Positions 56,333-64,000 of a DNA stretch of 64,000 nucleotides are shown one piece after another (positions within the stretch are counted from its first letter, which is position 1; each line of letters starts with the position of its first letter). Position numbers and translations under genes: made by a program. The notes beneath the pieces are model-generated. The model was given only the letters and a program-made list of their open reading frames with translations, did no database searches and was not told the origin of the DNA. Source of the stretch: Opitutaceae bacterium (lineage in GTDB: Bacteria; Verrucomicrobiota; Verrucomicrobiia; Opitutales; Opitutaceae); the NCBI GenBank assembly GCA_016794785.1, contig JAEUHC010000004.1, positions 176,900 to 240,899 of the forward strand. The letters run 5' to 3'.

Positions 56333-57019
56333 ATGCCCCGCACCCTCCTCGCCCTCGGCGCGCACTACGACGACTGCGTGTTCGGCATCCCCGGCACGCT
56401 GCTGCAGGCCGTGCAGAAGGACTACCGCGTCGTCGTGCTCTCGCTAATCGGCGACTACACCAACTGGCCGCCGGTCAAGGGCCGCGCCAGCCAGCTCCTC
56501 GAGGTCAGCAAGGAGCTCGCGCACTACCATGGGATCGAGATGCGTTTCCTGCCCTACGCCTCGGGCAAGTTTCATCTCAACGAGGAGACGAAGCTCGCCG
56601 TCGCCAAGGTCGTCGCGGACGTGCAGCCCGACGTCGCGTTCATGCTCTGGCAAAACGATCGCCACCCGGACCACGAGGCCGCGTCCGTGATCAGCAAGGT
56701 CGCGCTGAAACTCGCCGGCCGGATCCTCGACGCCAACGTGAAGGTGCCGGGTCAGATTTACCTCTACGACAACGGCCCCGGCCACACGATCGGCTTTGAG
56801 CCCAACACATTTGTCGACGTGGGCGCCGTCTGGCCGCCGGCGATGGAGTGGCTCGGCCAGCTCATGGAGTTCGTCCGCAACAAACCGCTCGGCCCCGCCG
56901 ACATCGACCCCGCCGTGCGCACCAAGACCACGCTCGCGCGCTACCGCGGCGCCGCCTGCGGCGCCACGCACGCCGAGGCGTTCTGGGCGATGCAGACGCG
57001 CCCTGTGCAGATGTTCTAG
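56333..57019 (+). CDS. PIG-L family deacetylase (cytoplasmic type)
   Basis: This is a 228-residue LmbE-like zinc deacetylase without a signal peptide. The first zinc motif is GAHYDD (the variant of AHPDD at residues 9-14), and the second is NDRHPDHEAAS. A further histidine occurs in ATHAEAFW near the end. It probably acts on an N-acetyl sugar in the cytosol. It is divergent from nuo, with no evident link to it. The start at 56333 gives the standard MPRTLLALGAHYDD beginning. Confidence 0.88.
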   Translation: MPRTLLALGAHYDDCVFGIPGTLLQAVQKDYRVVVLSLIGDYTNWPPVKGRASQLLEVSKELAHYHGIEMRFLPYASGKFHLNEETKLAVAKVVADVQPDVAFMLWQNDRHPDHEAASVISKVALKLAGRILDANVKVPGQIYLYDNGPGHTIGFEPNTFVDVGAVWPPAMEWLGQLMEFVRNKPLGPADIDPAVRTKTTLARYRGAACGATHAEAFWAMQTRPVQMF

Positions 57020-57025
57020 GCGCCC

Positions 57026-59152
57026 CTACTTCGGCAGCGCGAAGCAGTAGAACATGTCGCCGGCCTTCGTCTCCGGCTTCCCACCGCCGCCGGCGGCGAT
57101 GACGACAAACTGCCGGCCATCCACCTCAAAGGTCGACGGCGTCGCGTAGCCCCCGAACTCCATCTGGAATTCCCAGAGCAGCTCGCCCGTGTCCTTGTCG
57201 TAGGCGTGGAAGCGCTCGTCCATCGCCGCGCCGATGAACACGAGCCCGCCCTTCGTCACAATCGGGCCGCCGATGTTGAACGTGCCCGTCGGCGGCAGGC
57301 CGCGCGCCTCGAGCTTCGGATAAGTGCCGAGCGGCACCGACCACTTCACCTTCCCCGCGCTCAGGTCGACGGCGTGGAGCTGGCCCCACGGACGCTTGTT
57401 CACCGGGAAACCCTCCGGGTCCTTCCACTCGTGGTGTCCGGTCATCACGAACGGAATCTCGTTCGCGAAGCTCAGCTTCAGATCCTTCGCCTCGATCATC
57501 TCGTCCTGCCCTTCGTCGAAGAGGAACGCCACGATGGCGTTCTTCTCCATCGCGCTGAAGCTGGCGAACGACGGCATCTGCCCGCGGCCCGTCTCCATGA
57601 GCGCCAGCACCTGCGGCTTGGTCAGCCGCTCGCGCACGCGCTCGAGCGACGGCGAGGCCGGGTTCAGCGGCGAACTCGTGCCGTGGCACGCCGAGCACAC
57701 GCCTTGGTAGGTGCGCTTGCCGAGGTCGTTCAGCGAGACGCGCTGCGTGGGCCGCGACGGCACCATCGCGGTGTATTCCACCTCGTTGCTCGTGTTGACG
57801 AACACGATCCGGCTTTGCGGATCGAAGGCCGCGCCGCCCCATTCGCAGCCGCCGTTGAACTGCGGGAGCACCGCTTTCTTCTGCAACGAAGGCGGCGTGA
57901 AGATCGGCGCGGGGTGAATCTCGTCGAGCTGCTTGAGCACGGCCGCCGTCGCGGCGGGGGTGAGGTCGGTCACGTCGTCGCGCGTGAAGCCTTGTTTTGT
58001 CAGGCGAAGGAACGGCGGCGGAAAAGGCTGCGTCGGGTGCGTATACTCGCCCGGGATGTCCGACTTGGGCACCGGCAATTCCTCGACCGGGAAAAGCGGC
58101 CGGCCTGTCACCCGATCGAGCACGAAGAGGTGCCCCATCTTGGTCGGCTGCACGACGCAATCGATCACGCGGCCATCGCGGCCGAGTTGCGCGAGCACCG
58201 GCGGCGTGGGCAGATCGTAGTCCCAGAGGTCGTGGTGCACGGCCTGGAAATGCCAGAGGCGCCGGCCCGTCGCGGCATCGAGCGCGAGCGTGCAGTTGCC
58301 AAACAGGTTCGCGCCGGGCCGGTTGCCGCCCCACTTGTCGTTCGCCGGCGAGCCCGTGCCCATGAACACGATGCCGCGCTCGTGATCGAGCGTGAAGCCG
58401 GACCAGACGTTGGCGCTGCCGACCTTCTGCCACGAGTCCTTCGCCCAGGTGTCATAGCCAAACTCCCCCGGATGCGGGATGGTGTGGAAGATCCACTTGC
58501 GCTCGCCCGTGCGCACGTCGAACGCGCGGATGTGCCCGGGCGCCGTCGGCTGCGGGCCTTCGCCGGTCGTGGAGCCGAGGATCAGCAGGTCCTTCCACAC
58601 GATGCCGGGCGAGTTGTTGCCGACGCGCAGGTAGAACACATCGGTGTCGAAGCCATCGCGATGGCTGATGCGCCCGCCGCGCCCGAAGCTCGGCACGGGT
58701 TTGCCCGTCTTCGCATCGAGCGCGTAGAGCCAGTCGCCCGCCGAGTGGAAAATACGCTCATCGCCACGGCCGTCGGTCCAGTAAGCCACGCCGCGGTTGA
58801 GCCCGCGGCCCACCGCGCCCTCCCAGGGATCGAAGCGCCACCGCAGCTTGCCCGTCGCGGCGTCGAGCGCCGCGGCGTGGAGTTGCCCGGTCGTCACGAA
58901 CATCACGCCGTTCACCACGATCGGGTTGCACTCGATCGTCGCACCGACGTCGCCCGCCTTCCATTTCCACGCGAGCTGGAGGCGCTTCACATTCGAGCGG
59001 TTGATTTGATCGAGCTCGGAGTAATGCCGGCCGCCGTAGTCGCCGTGGTAGGTCTGCCACTCGCGATGGCTGGCCTTGGGATCGGCGGCGCCAAATGCAG
59101 ACGTGGCAAAAAGGAGCGGCACGAAGGCCGAAACGACGCGCGGGGCATTCAT
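57026..59152 (-). CDS. PQQ-dependent dehydrogenase with internal cytochrome c domain
   Basis: This is a 708-residue periplasmic quinoprotein. A signal peptide (MNAPRVVSAFVPLLFATSA) precedes a beta-propeller of W-motif repeats (QLAWKWKAGDVGATIECNPI; WRFDPWEGA; WHFQAVHHDLWDYDLPTPP), which binds PQQ and oxidises sugars or alcohols. A cytochrome c domain is inserted late in the propeller: CSACHG at about 486-491 with the probable axial Met in GQMPSF near 526. The last blade (FNIGGPIVTKGGLVFIGAAMD) follows it. This layout lets electrons pass from PQQ to heme within one chain. The segment VHHDLWDYDLPTPP is typical of glucose/quinate dehydrogenase relatives. An ATG eight codons upstream is possible but adds a non-signal extension. 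The substrate is unknown. Confidence 0.92.
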   Translation of the reverse strand: MNAPRVVSAFVPLLFATSAFGAADPKASHREWQTYHGDYGGRHYSELDQINRSNVKRLQLAWKWKAGDVGATIECNPIVVNGVMFVTTGQLHAAALDAATGKLRWRFDPWEGAVGRGLNRGVAYWTDGRGDERIFHSAGDWLYALDAKTGKPVPSFGRGGRISHRDGFDTDVFYLRVGNNSPGIVWKDLLILGSTTGEGPQPTAPGHIRAFDVRTGERKWIFHTIPHPGEFGYDTWAKDSWQKVGSANVWSGFTLDHERGIVFMGTGSPANDKWGGNRPGANLFGNCTLALDAATGRRLWHFQAVHHDLWDYDLPTPPVLAQLGRDGRVIDCVVQPTKMGHLFVLDRVTGRPLFPVEELPVPKSDIPGEYTHPTQPFPPPFLRLTKQGFTRDDVTDLTPAATAAVLKQLDEIHPAPIFTPPSLQKKAVLPQFNGGCEWGGAAFDPQSRIVFVNTSNEVEYTAMVPSRPTQRVSLNDLGKRTYQGVCSACHGTSSPLNPASPSLERVRERLTKPQVLALMETGRGQMPSFASFSAMEKNAIVAFLFDEGQDEMIEAKDLKLSFANEIPFVMTGHHEWKDPEGFPVNKRPWGQLHAVDLSAGKVKWSVPLGTYPKLEARGLPPTGTFNIGGPIVTKGGLVFIGAAMDERFHAYDKDTGELLWEFQMEFGGYATPSTFEVDGRQFVVIAAGGGGKPETKAGDMFYCFALPK

Positions 59153-59294
59153 GGGGCGGGGCGCGGAAATGTTCACGCCGCGCCGCCGCGGGAAGCGAGG
59201 CCGGATTTACCGTTGACCACCCCTGACGCATCACCCTTCTTCCTCCCCTTCGCCCAGCGAGCAGCTGTTCCAACGACAACTGATCGTGCAACCC

Positions 59295-59386
<92 letters not shown>

Positions 59387-59389
59387 TTT

Positions 59390-60139
59390 CTACCGATAGG
59401 GCTGGTGCAGTTCCACCGGCTTGGCCTTCTGCTTCGAGCGCAGGCGCAGGTTCAGCATCTCGACGGCAAACGCGAACGCCATCGAGAAATAGATGTAGCC
59501 CTTGGGAATGTGGTGCCCCAGCCCTTCGCCCACGAGCGCGACGCCGATCAGGATGAGGAAGCTCAGCGCAAGCATCTTCAGCGTCGGGTGCCGGTTCACA
59601 AAATCGCTGATCGACTTGGCGAAGACCAGCATCACCCCGAGCGCGATCACGACGGCCGCGATCATGACGCCAATCCGATCCGCCATGCCGACCGCGGTGA
59701 TGACCGAATCGAGGGAGAACACGACGTCGAGGATCAGGATCTGCACAATCACCGCGGCAAACGTCGCGCGGCCTTTGCCCGGATTCGCGTGGCCGTCGGC
59801 GTCCTCGAGTTTCTCATGGACCTCCTTCACGCTCTTCCAAATCAGGAAGAGCCCGCCGAGCAGCAGCACGAGGTCACGCCCGGAGATCGGCTGGTTCATG
59901 ATCGGCAGCGTGAAGAGCGGCTTCGTGAGCCCCATGATCCACGTGAGGCTGAGGAGAAGGAGGATGCGGGTGATGAGCGCCAGCGAAAGGCCGAGCTTGC
60001 GGGCCCGCTCCTGCTGCTCGACCGGCAGTTTGCCGGCGAGGATCGAGATGAAGATGATGTTGTCGATGCCGAGCACGATCTCGAGCGCGGTGAGCGTGAG
60101 CAGCGAGATCCAGACATCCGGGTTGGTGAGCCATTCCAT
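59390..60139 (-). CDS. TerC family integral membrane protein
   Basis: This is a 249-residue protein with about seven membrane helices. The family signatures are ALEIVLGIDNIIFISILAGKLP and LDVVFSLDSVITAVGMAD, with conserved acidic residues that bind metal. TerC proteins are linked to metal-ion export, for example manganese during metallation of secreted proteins, and to tellurite resistance. It is encoded tail to tail with tRNA-Ser and divergently from the TIR-TPR gene. Confidence 0.93.
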   Translation of the reverse strand: MEWLTNPDVWISLLTLTALEIVLGIDNIIFISILAGKLPVEQQERARKLGLSLALITRILLLLSLTWIMGLTKPLFTLPIMNQPISGRDLVLLLGGLFLIWKSVKEVHEKLEDADGHANPGKGRATFAAVIVQILILDVVFSLDSVITAVGMADRIGVMIAAVVIALGVMLVFAKSISDFVNRHPTLKMLALSFLILIGVALVGEGLGHHIPKGYIYFSMAFAFAVEMLNLRLRSKQKAKPVELHQPYR

Positions 60140-60291
60140 GATGGCCGGAGAGCAAGGCGGTGCGACGTCGCGCGGTCAACGCGTAGCGGACTGGAAAACC
60201 GCGTCGCGTTTCGAGCCGCCGCCCGGTCGCACTCGGAAAGTTTGATTCGCCGGTCGCGACTCTCACGCTCACCGCGTCGCTCCTCCGCCCC

Positions 60292-62214
60292 ATGCCCATC
60301 GAACCCAGCCGCGCGGTCTTCCTCAGCTACGCGTCGCAGGACGCCGACGCCGCGGCCCGCATCTGCACGGCCTTGCGGGCCGCGGGGATCGAGGTCTGGT
60401 TCGATCGGAACGAACTTGCCGGTGGCGATGCCTGGGACGCGAAAATCCGCCGGCAGATCGCCGAGTGCACGCTCTTCGTGCCGGTGATCTCGACGGCGAC
60501 CCAGGCGCGGCTCGAGGGATATTTCCGGATCGAGTGGAAGCTCGCCGCGCGCCGCACGCACGCGATGGCCACGGCCAAGGCGTTCCTGCTCCCGGTTGTC
60601 ATCGACGCGACGCACGATGCCGAGGCTCATGTGCCGGACGAGTTTCGCGAGGTGCAGTGGACGCGTCTGCCCGGTGGCGAGACCCCGGGGAAATTCTGCG
60701 AGCGGGTGAAAACGCTGCTCGTCGGCCCCGGGCTTGAGGCGGGGCCCTCCGACCACCGAAAACACGGTGAGAGCACCGTATCCTCTGCCCAAGCCTCGCC
60801 GGGCACGAGCCGTCGCGTCCCCTCAGCGGCGTGGATCGCTGCGGCCGCCGCCGTCGCCGCGGGCGCGCTCTACTTCGCCTTGCGGCCCGCGCCGAACGCA
60901 AGTGCCGGAGCGCTGCCGTCCGCCGCCGGCAACCCCGCCGCCCCCTCGGGCAAAGCGCAGCAGCTCGTCGCACGGGCGCGCGCGTTGTATGAGCCGTGGG
61001 ATTTCGCGTCAGCCGACGACTTCAAGCTCGCTGATCGCCTGCTGAAAGAGGCGACCGACCTCGAGCCACTCAACGCCGACGCCTGGGCCGCACTCGCGAT
61101 TCAGTCCTACGGGCAACACGCGTTCGGCTTCGATCGCAGTGATGCCCGGGACGACCAGCTCCGCCGCGCTGCGGACCGCGCGGCAAAGCTCACGCCCGAG
61201 TCCGACCGGGCTAAACTCGCGCTCGCGCTGCACTATCGCCGCAGTCCCGGCAACGACGACGAGACCCTGCGGCTCCTGCGCGAGCTCGCGGAGCGCCACC
61301 CCACGGACAAGTTCATCCTCCGCCAGCTCGCCAGTGCGTTCGGCGCCAAGGGCCGGCACGACGAGTGCCTCGCCGCCTACGACCGCGCCCTCGCCCTGCC
61401 CGGCGGCGACGCGATCGCCCGCATGGGCCGGGCGACCAAGCTGATGGACCTGCGACGCCTCGACGAGGCGGAGGCCGCCATCGAGCAGGCCTTGGCCGCG
61501 CGTCCCGACTACTGGCTCGCGCACATCATGCGGGCCGCGCTCCTCCTTCAATTCCACGGCCAGATCGACGCGACAAAGGCCGCGTTGCAGCGCATCCCCG
61601 CGCGCGTGATGAAAGACGAGCGGGTGGCCGCCGTGGCGGGCTACCTTTGGCTGATGCTCCGCGACGCGGACAAGGCCAGTGAAGCGTTGCGCTACGTCAC
61701 GCAGGACTACGTCGACTCCAACGTCGTGCAGACCCCGAAGGCGCTGCTCGCGGGACTCGTGCACCAACTCGCCGGCCGGCGCGACGCCGCCATGGCCGAG
61801 TGGCGCGCAGCCCTCCGCGTGATCGAGCTACGCTTTGTGTCCAACCTCACCTCCCTGGGCTACCTGAGCGACAAAGCCATCCTGCAGGCGCTGCTCGGCG
61901 AGCGCGCCGCCGCCGAGGAGACGTTGCGCACCTATGAGCAGCTCCGGCGCCTGCCCGCCGGTCGGGCGAACGGCGCGACGTGGACCATCTACGCGGCGCT
62001 CGGCCGCGAAGCGGAGGTCGCCGATTTTTTCAGCGAACGGCTGAAAGGAAAACCCGCCGACCTCCCGCTCTACAACGCGGCGCTCCTGCGCGTCCACCCG
62101 GCGCTCGATGCGTTCCGCGGGAAGCCACGCTTTCAGGCGCTCATCGCCGAGGCGGACAACCTTCTCGCGGCGGCTCCCCGGCGCGGCGTCCGCTTGGGCG
62201 ATCCCGCGAAGTGA
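60292..62214 (+). CDS. TIR-transmembrane-TPR protein
   Basis: The protein has 640 residues. An N-terminal TIR domain covers about 8-150: FLSYASQDADAAARIC, the loop WFDRNELAGGDAWD and the helix EGYFRIEWKLAARR, whose glutamate matches the NADase site of active TIR domains. A linker leads to one membrane helix (about 183-200; AAWIAAAAAVAAGALYFAL), flanked by RR on the N-terminal side, so TIR should be cytoplasmic and the rest periplasmic. Residues about 220-620 form TPR-like helical repeats (DEAEAAIEQALAARPDYWLA). It resembles one-component membrane sensors in which a periplasmic TPR array replaces a ligand domain. It might be a signalling or defence protein; no defence partner genes are nearby. 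The promoter must lie in the 152-nt region shared with TerC. Confidence 0.9.
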   Translation: MPIEPSRAVFLSYASQDADAAARICTALRAAGIEVWFDRNELAGGDAWDAKIRRQIAECTLFVPVISTATQARLEGYFRIEWKLAARRTHAMATAKAFLLPVVIDATHDAEAHVPDEFREVQWTRLPGGETPGKFCERVKTLLVGPGLEAGPSDHRKHGESTVSSAQASPGTSRRVPSAAWIAAAAAVAAGALYFALRPAPNASAGALPSAAGNPAAPSGKAQQLVARARALYEPWDFASADDFKLADRLLKEATDLEPLNADAWAALAIQSYGQHAFGFDRSDARDDQLRRAADRAAKLTPESDRAKLALALHYRRSPGNDDETLRLLRELAERHPTDKFILRQLASAFGAKGRHDECLAAYDRALALPGGDAIARMGRATKLMDLRRLDEAEAAIEQALAARPDYWLAHIMRAALLLQFHGQIDATKAALQRIPARVMKDERVAAVAGYLWLMLRDADKASEALRYVTQDYVDSNVVQTPKALLAGLVHQLAGRRDAAMAEWRAALRVIELRFVSNLTSLGYLSDKAILQALLGERAAAEETLRTYEQLRRLPAGRANGATWTIYAALGREAEVADFFSERLKGKPADLPLYNAALLRVHPALDAFRGKPRFQALIAEADNLLAAAPRRGVRLGDPAK

Positions 62215-62236
62215 ACCCGCGCCCCGCGTGGCTCAC
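62211..62236. terminator. possible bidirectional hairpin between convergent genes
   Basis: GTGAACCCGCG faces CGCGTGGCTCAC, an imperfect inverted repeat that contains both stop codons, TGA (62212-62214) on plus and TGA (62233-62235) on minus. There are no T-runs, so termination strength is doubtful. Confidence 0.35.
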
Positions 62237-63180
62237 ACGCCCACCCACGCCAGCCCCGCACGCAGCCACAGCGGGATCGTGAGGATGCCGACGATTGTCG
62301 TGCCGAGGACGATTTGCACCGCCGTGGGCGGATGGCCGCCATAAAGGCGCGCCAGGATGACCGGCACCATCGCGGTCGGCATCGCCGCCTGCACGACGAT
62401 CACGCGCTTAAGCTCGACGGAACACGGCAGGAACTTCGCCAGCAGCAGCATGGCCACGGGCAGCGCGCCGAGCCGGAGCAGCGCGGCGGCGATCGAGACC
62501 TTGGCGTCAAAGAGCTCGCGCGGACGATCCACGAAACTCGCCAGGCTCACGCCCGTCATGATCAGGCCGAGCGGGATGCCGCACACGCCGAGCGCGTGAA
62601 TCGTGTCGGTGAGGACCTTGGGCAGGTGCGGCGTGAGGCCGGAAAGGTTGCACGCGACCGCGAGCGCGAGGGTGATCGCGACCGGACTGAGGATGCGGCG
62701 CCAGCCGTCGCGCAGCGATTCGCCGCTGAGCGTGAGGAGCCCGATCGTCCACAGCGCGACCTCGACGCCCACGTTGTGCACCATCAGCACGGCGCGGCTG
62801 TCGGCGCCCCAGATGCCCGCCATGATGGGGAGCGGCAGGTAGCCGTAGTTCGTGATGCCCACGGAGAGGGCAAACGTGCGCAGGCCCGTGCCCACTTGCA
62901 GCCCGATCGCACGCGCGACGAGCAAACCCACGCGGATGCCGACGACGGTGACGCCAAAACCCACGAGCGGCGGCAGCACGAGATTGCCCGGCTCGCGCAA
63001 GGCGACGTTGCCCGCGACCGACTCGAAGATCAGGCACGGATAGCAGACATTCACCGCGAGCCGGATGAGGCTGGTCTCCGCCTCGCCCTCGATCCAGTGC
63101 ACGCGGCGCACCGCCACGCCGACGCCGATGATGGCGAAGACGGGGACGACGAGGAGGAGGAGTTGGAAAAAGGAAGGCAT
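62233..63180 (-). CDS. AEC family permease (auxin efflux carrier-like)
   Basis: This is a 315-residue protein with about ten membrane helices. The family pattern is visible in FAIIGVGVAVRRVHWIEGEAE, VCYPCLIFESVAGN, SVGITNYGYLPLPIMAGIWG and VVQAAMPTAMVPVILARLYGG. Bacterial AEC proteins export organic acids such as malate or malonate. It starts 10 nt after the flavoprotein gene, so the two form an operon. The ATG at 63180 begins the first membrane helix. Confidence 0.92.
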   Translation of the reverse strand: MPSFFQLLLLVVPVFAIIGVGVAVRRVHWIEGEAETSLIRLAVNVCYPCLIFESVAGNVALREPGNLVLPPLVGFGVTVVGIRVGLLVARAIGLQVGTGLRTFALSVGITNYGYLPLPIMAGIWGADSRAVLMVHNVGVEVALWTIGLLTLSGESLRDGWRRILSPVAITLALAVACNLSGLTPHLPKVLTDTIHALGVCGIPLGLIMTGVSLASFVDRPRELFDAKVSIAAALLRLGALPVAMLLLAKFLPCSVELKRVIVVQAAMPTAMVPVILARLYGGHPPTAVQIVLGTTIVGILTIPLWLRAGLAWVGV

Positions 63181-63190
63181 CGCCGGAAAA

Positions 63191-64000
63191 TCACGCCGCG
63201 CCCGCCATCGCCTGGCCGGCGATCCAGCCCGTGGTCCAGGCGGCTTGGAAATTGAAGCCACCCGTCACGCCGTCGATGTCGAGCACCTCGCCGGCGAAAT
63301 GCAGGCCCGGGCACAAGCGGCTCTCCATCGAGCGGAAATCCACCTCGCTCAGCCGCACGCCGCCGCAGGTGACGAACTCGTCCTTGAACGTGCTCTTGCC
63401 GGTCACCTTGAGCTCCGCGGCGGTGAGCTGCGCGGCCAGGGTGTCGAGCACGGCGTTGCTGACCTGCGCCCAAGGGGTCGTCGCGGCGATGCCCGCGTTC
63501 ACGACCAGCCGCTCCCAAAGGCGCCGCGGCATCGCGAGCGGACTCCACGTCGTGAGTTGTTTCTTCGGATTTTGCTGCCGCACGGCGGCGAGCTCCCGCA
63601 CGAGCGCGTCACGCGCCTGGGTGCCCGTCCAGTTGAGCAGGAGCGAAAAGTGGTAGTTGCACGCGGCCAAGTCGCGCGCGCCCCACGCGGAGAGCTTGAG
63701 AATCGCGGGGCCGCTCAGGCCCCAGTGCGTGATGAGCAACGGCCCCTCGGTGCGCAGCTTGGTGCCGGGCACGCTCACGGTGACGTTTTCCAGCGAGACG
63801 CCCGCGAGGCCGGTGAGCCGCGGGTCCTCGATGTTGAACGTGAAGAGCGAGGGCACGAGCGGCTCGATCGTGTGGCCGAATTTCTCCGCGATCGTGAATC
63901 CCGCGGACGAACGGTTGCCGCCGGTGGCGAGCAAGAGGCGGTCGCAGCGCACCGGGGAGCCGTCGGTGAGCGTGAGCTGGAAACCCGCGCCGTCACGCTC
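63191..64000 (-). CDS. NAD(P)/FAD-dependent oxidoreductase, BaiN/HI0933 family (3' part)
   Basis: The gene continues beyond the right edge; 269 C-terminal residues are visible. CDRLLLATGGNRSSAGF marks the end of the first FAD-binding segment. The conserved C-terminus reads VTCGGVRLSEVDFRSMESRL, then GLHFAGEVLDIDGVTGGFNF and AAWTTGWIAGQAM, diagnostic for the HI0933/YhiN/BaiN flavoprotein family. Members include a bile-acid-reducing enzyme, but most have unknown substrates. An internal ATG at 63952 is not the real start. It is followed after 10 nt by the AEC permease gene. Confidence 0.93.
   Translation of the reverse strand, partial: ERDGAGFQLTLTDGSPVRCDRLLLATGGNRSSAGFTIAEKFGHTIEPLVPSLFTFNIEDPRLTGLAGVSLENVTVSVPGTKLRTEGPLLITHWGLSGPAILKLSAWGARDLAACNYHFSLLLNWTGTQARDALVRELAAVRQQNPKKQLTTWSPLAMPRRLWERLVVNAGIAATTPWAQVSNAVLDTLAAQLTAAELKVTGKSTFKDEFVTCGGVRLSEVDFRSMESRLCPGLHFAGEVLDIDGVTGGFNFQAAWTTGWIAGQAMAGAA

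Overview
The window looks like chromosomal DNA of a high-GC member of Verrucomicrobiota, most likely Opitutales/Opitutaceae. The signs are DUF1501 and PSCyt1/DUF1549/DUF1553 proteins, PVC-type heme-binding dehydrogenases, many exported sulfatases, a very large TonB-dependent receptor, Uma2-family genes, and a complex I operon plus histidine genes of ordinary bacterial type. This placement is inferred from gene content and was not tested by a search.

Region 1 (1-19.0 kb, minus strand) is one long co-directional series of exported proteins. In transcription order it holds a Tat-exported Gfo/Idh oxidoreductase, a ThuA-domain protein, a PIG-L deacetylase, a sulfatase, a PVC heme-binding dehydrogenase, a DUF1549/DUF1553 cytochrome, a DUF1501 protein, a second sulfatase, a TonB-dependent receptor and a truncated c-type cytochrome. 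A Tat-exported sugar isomerase/epimerase TIM barrel is divergent from it. Together they suggest uptake plus periplasmic desulfation, deacetylation and oxidation of a sulfated glycan or glycoside, with electrons passed to hemes.

Region 2 (20.0-34.7 kb) holds two more DUF1549/DUF1553 -> DUF1501 pairs, one with an N-terminal LamG domain, so three such pairs lie in 25 kb. Between the two pairs is a lower-GC patch with a broken DUF433/DUF5615 toxin-antitoxin pair and a serine esterase. A large S9 prolyl oligopeptidase is divergent from the LamG protein.

Region 3 (34.9-41.8 kb) has hisC-hisB-(Uma2)-hisH, tRNA-Arg(ACG), and a large secreted Ig-repeat protein behind a second Uma2 gene.

Region 4 (42.0-56.0 kb, minus strand) is a 13-subunit nuo operon, nuoB to nuoN, without nuoA. 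It carries an extra 74-residue membrane protein between nuoG and nuoH, and three intergenic spacers are filled by three unrelated palindromic repeats.

Region 5 (56.3-64.0 kb) has a second PIG-L protein, a PQQ-dependent dehydrogenase with a built-in cytochrome c domain, tRNA-Ser(GGA), a TerC family protein, a TIR-TM-TPR protein, an AEC permease and the 3' part of a BaiN/HI0933-type flavoprotein.

Across the window there are two classes of small non-coding repeats. One is REP-like hairpins (GTAGGG/GTGGGAG type), whose edges supply stop codons to genes. The other is a set of quasi-periodic palindromes whose two arms are built from degenerate 8-11-nt units, in at least five sequence families; one of these sits in frame inside a cytochrome gene. 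No rRNA, CRISPR array, transposase or prophage was seen.
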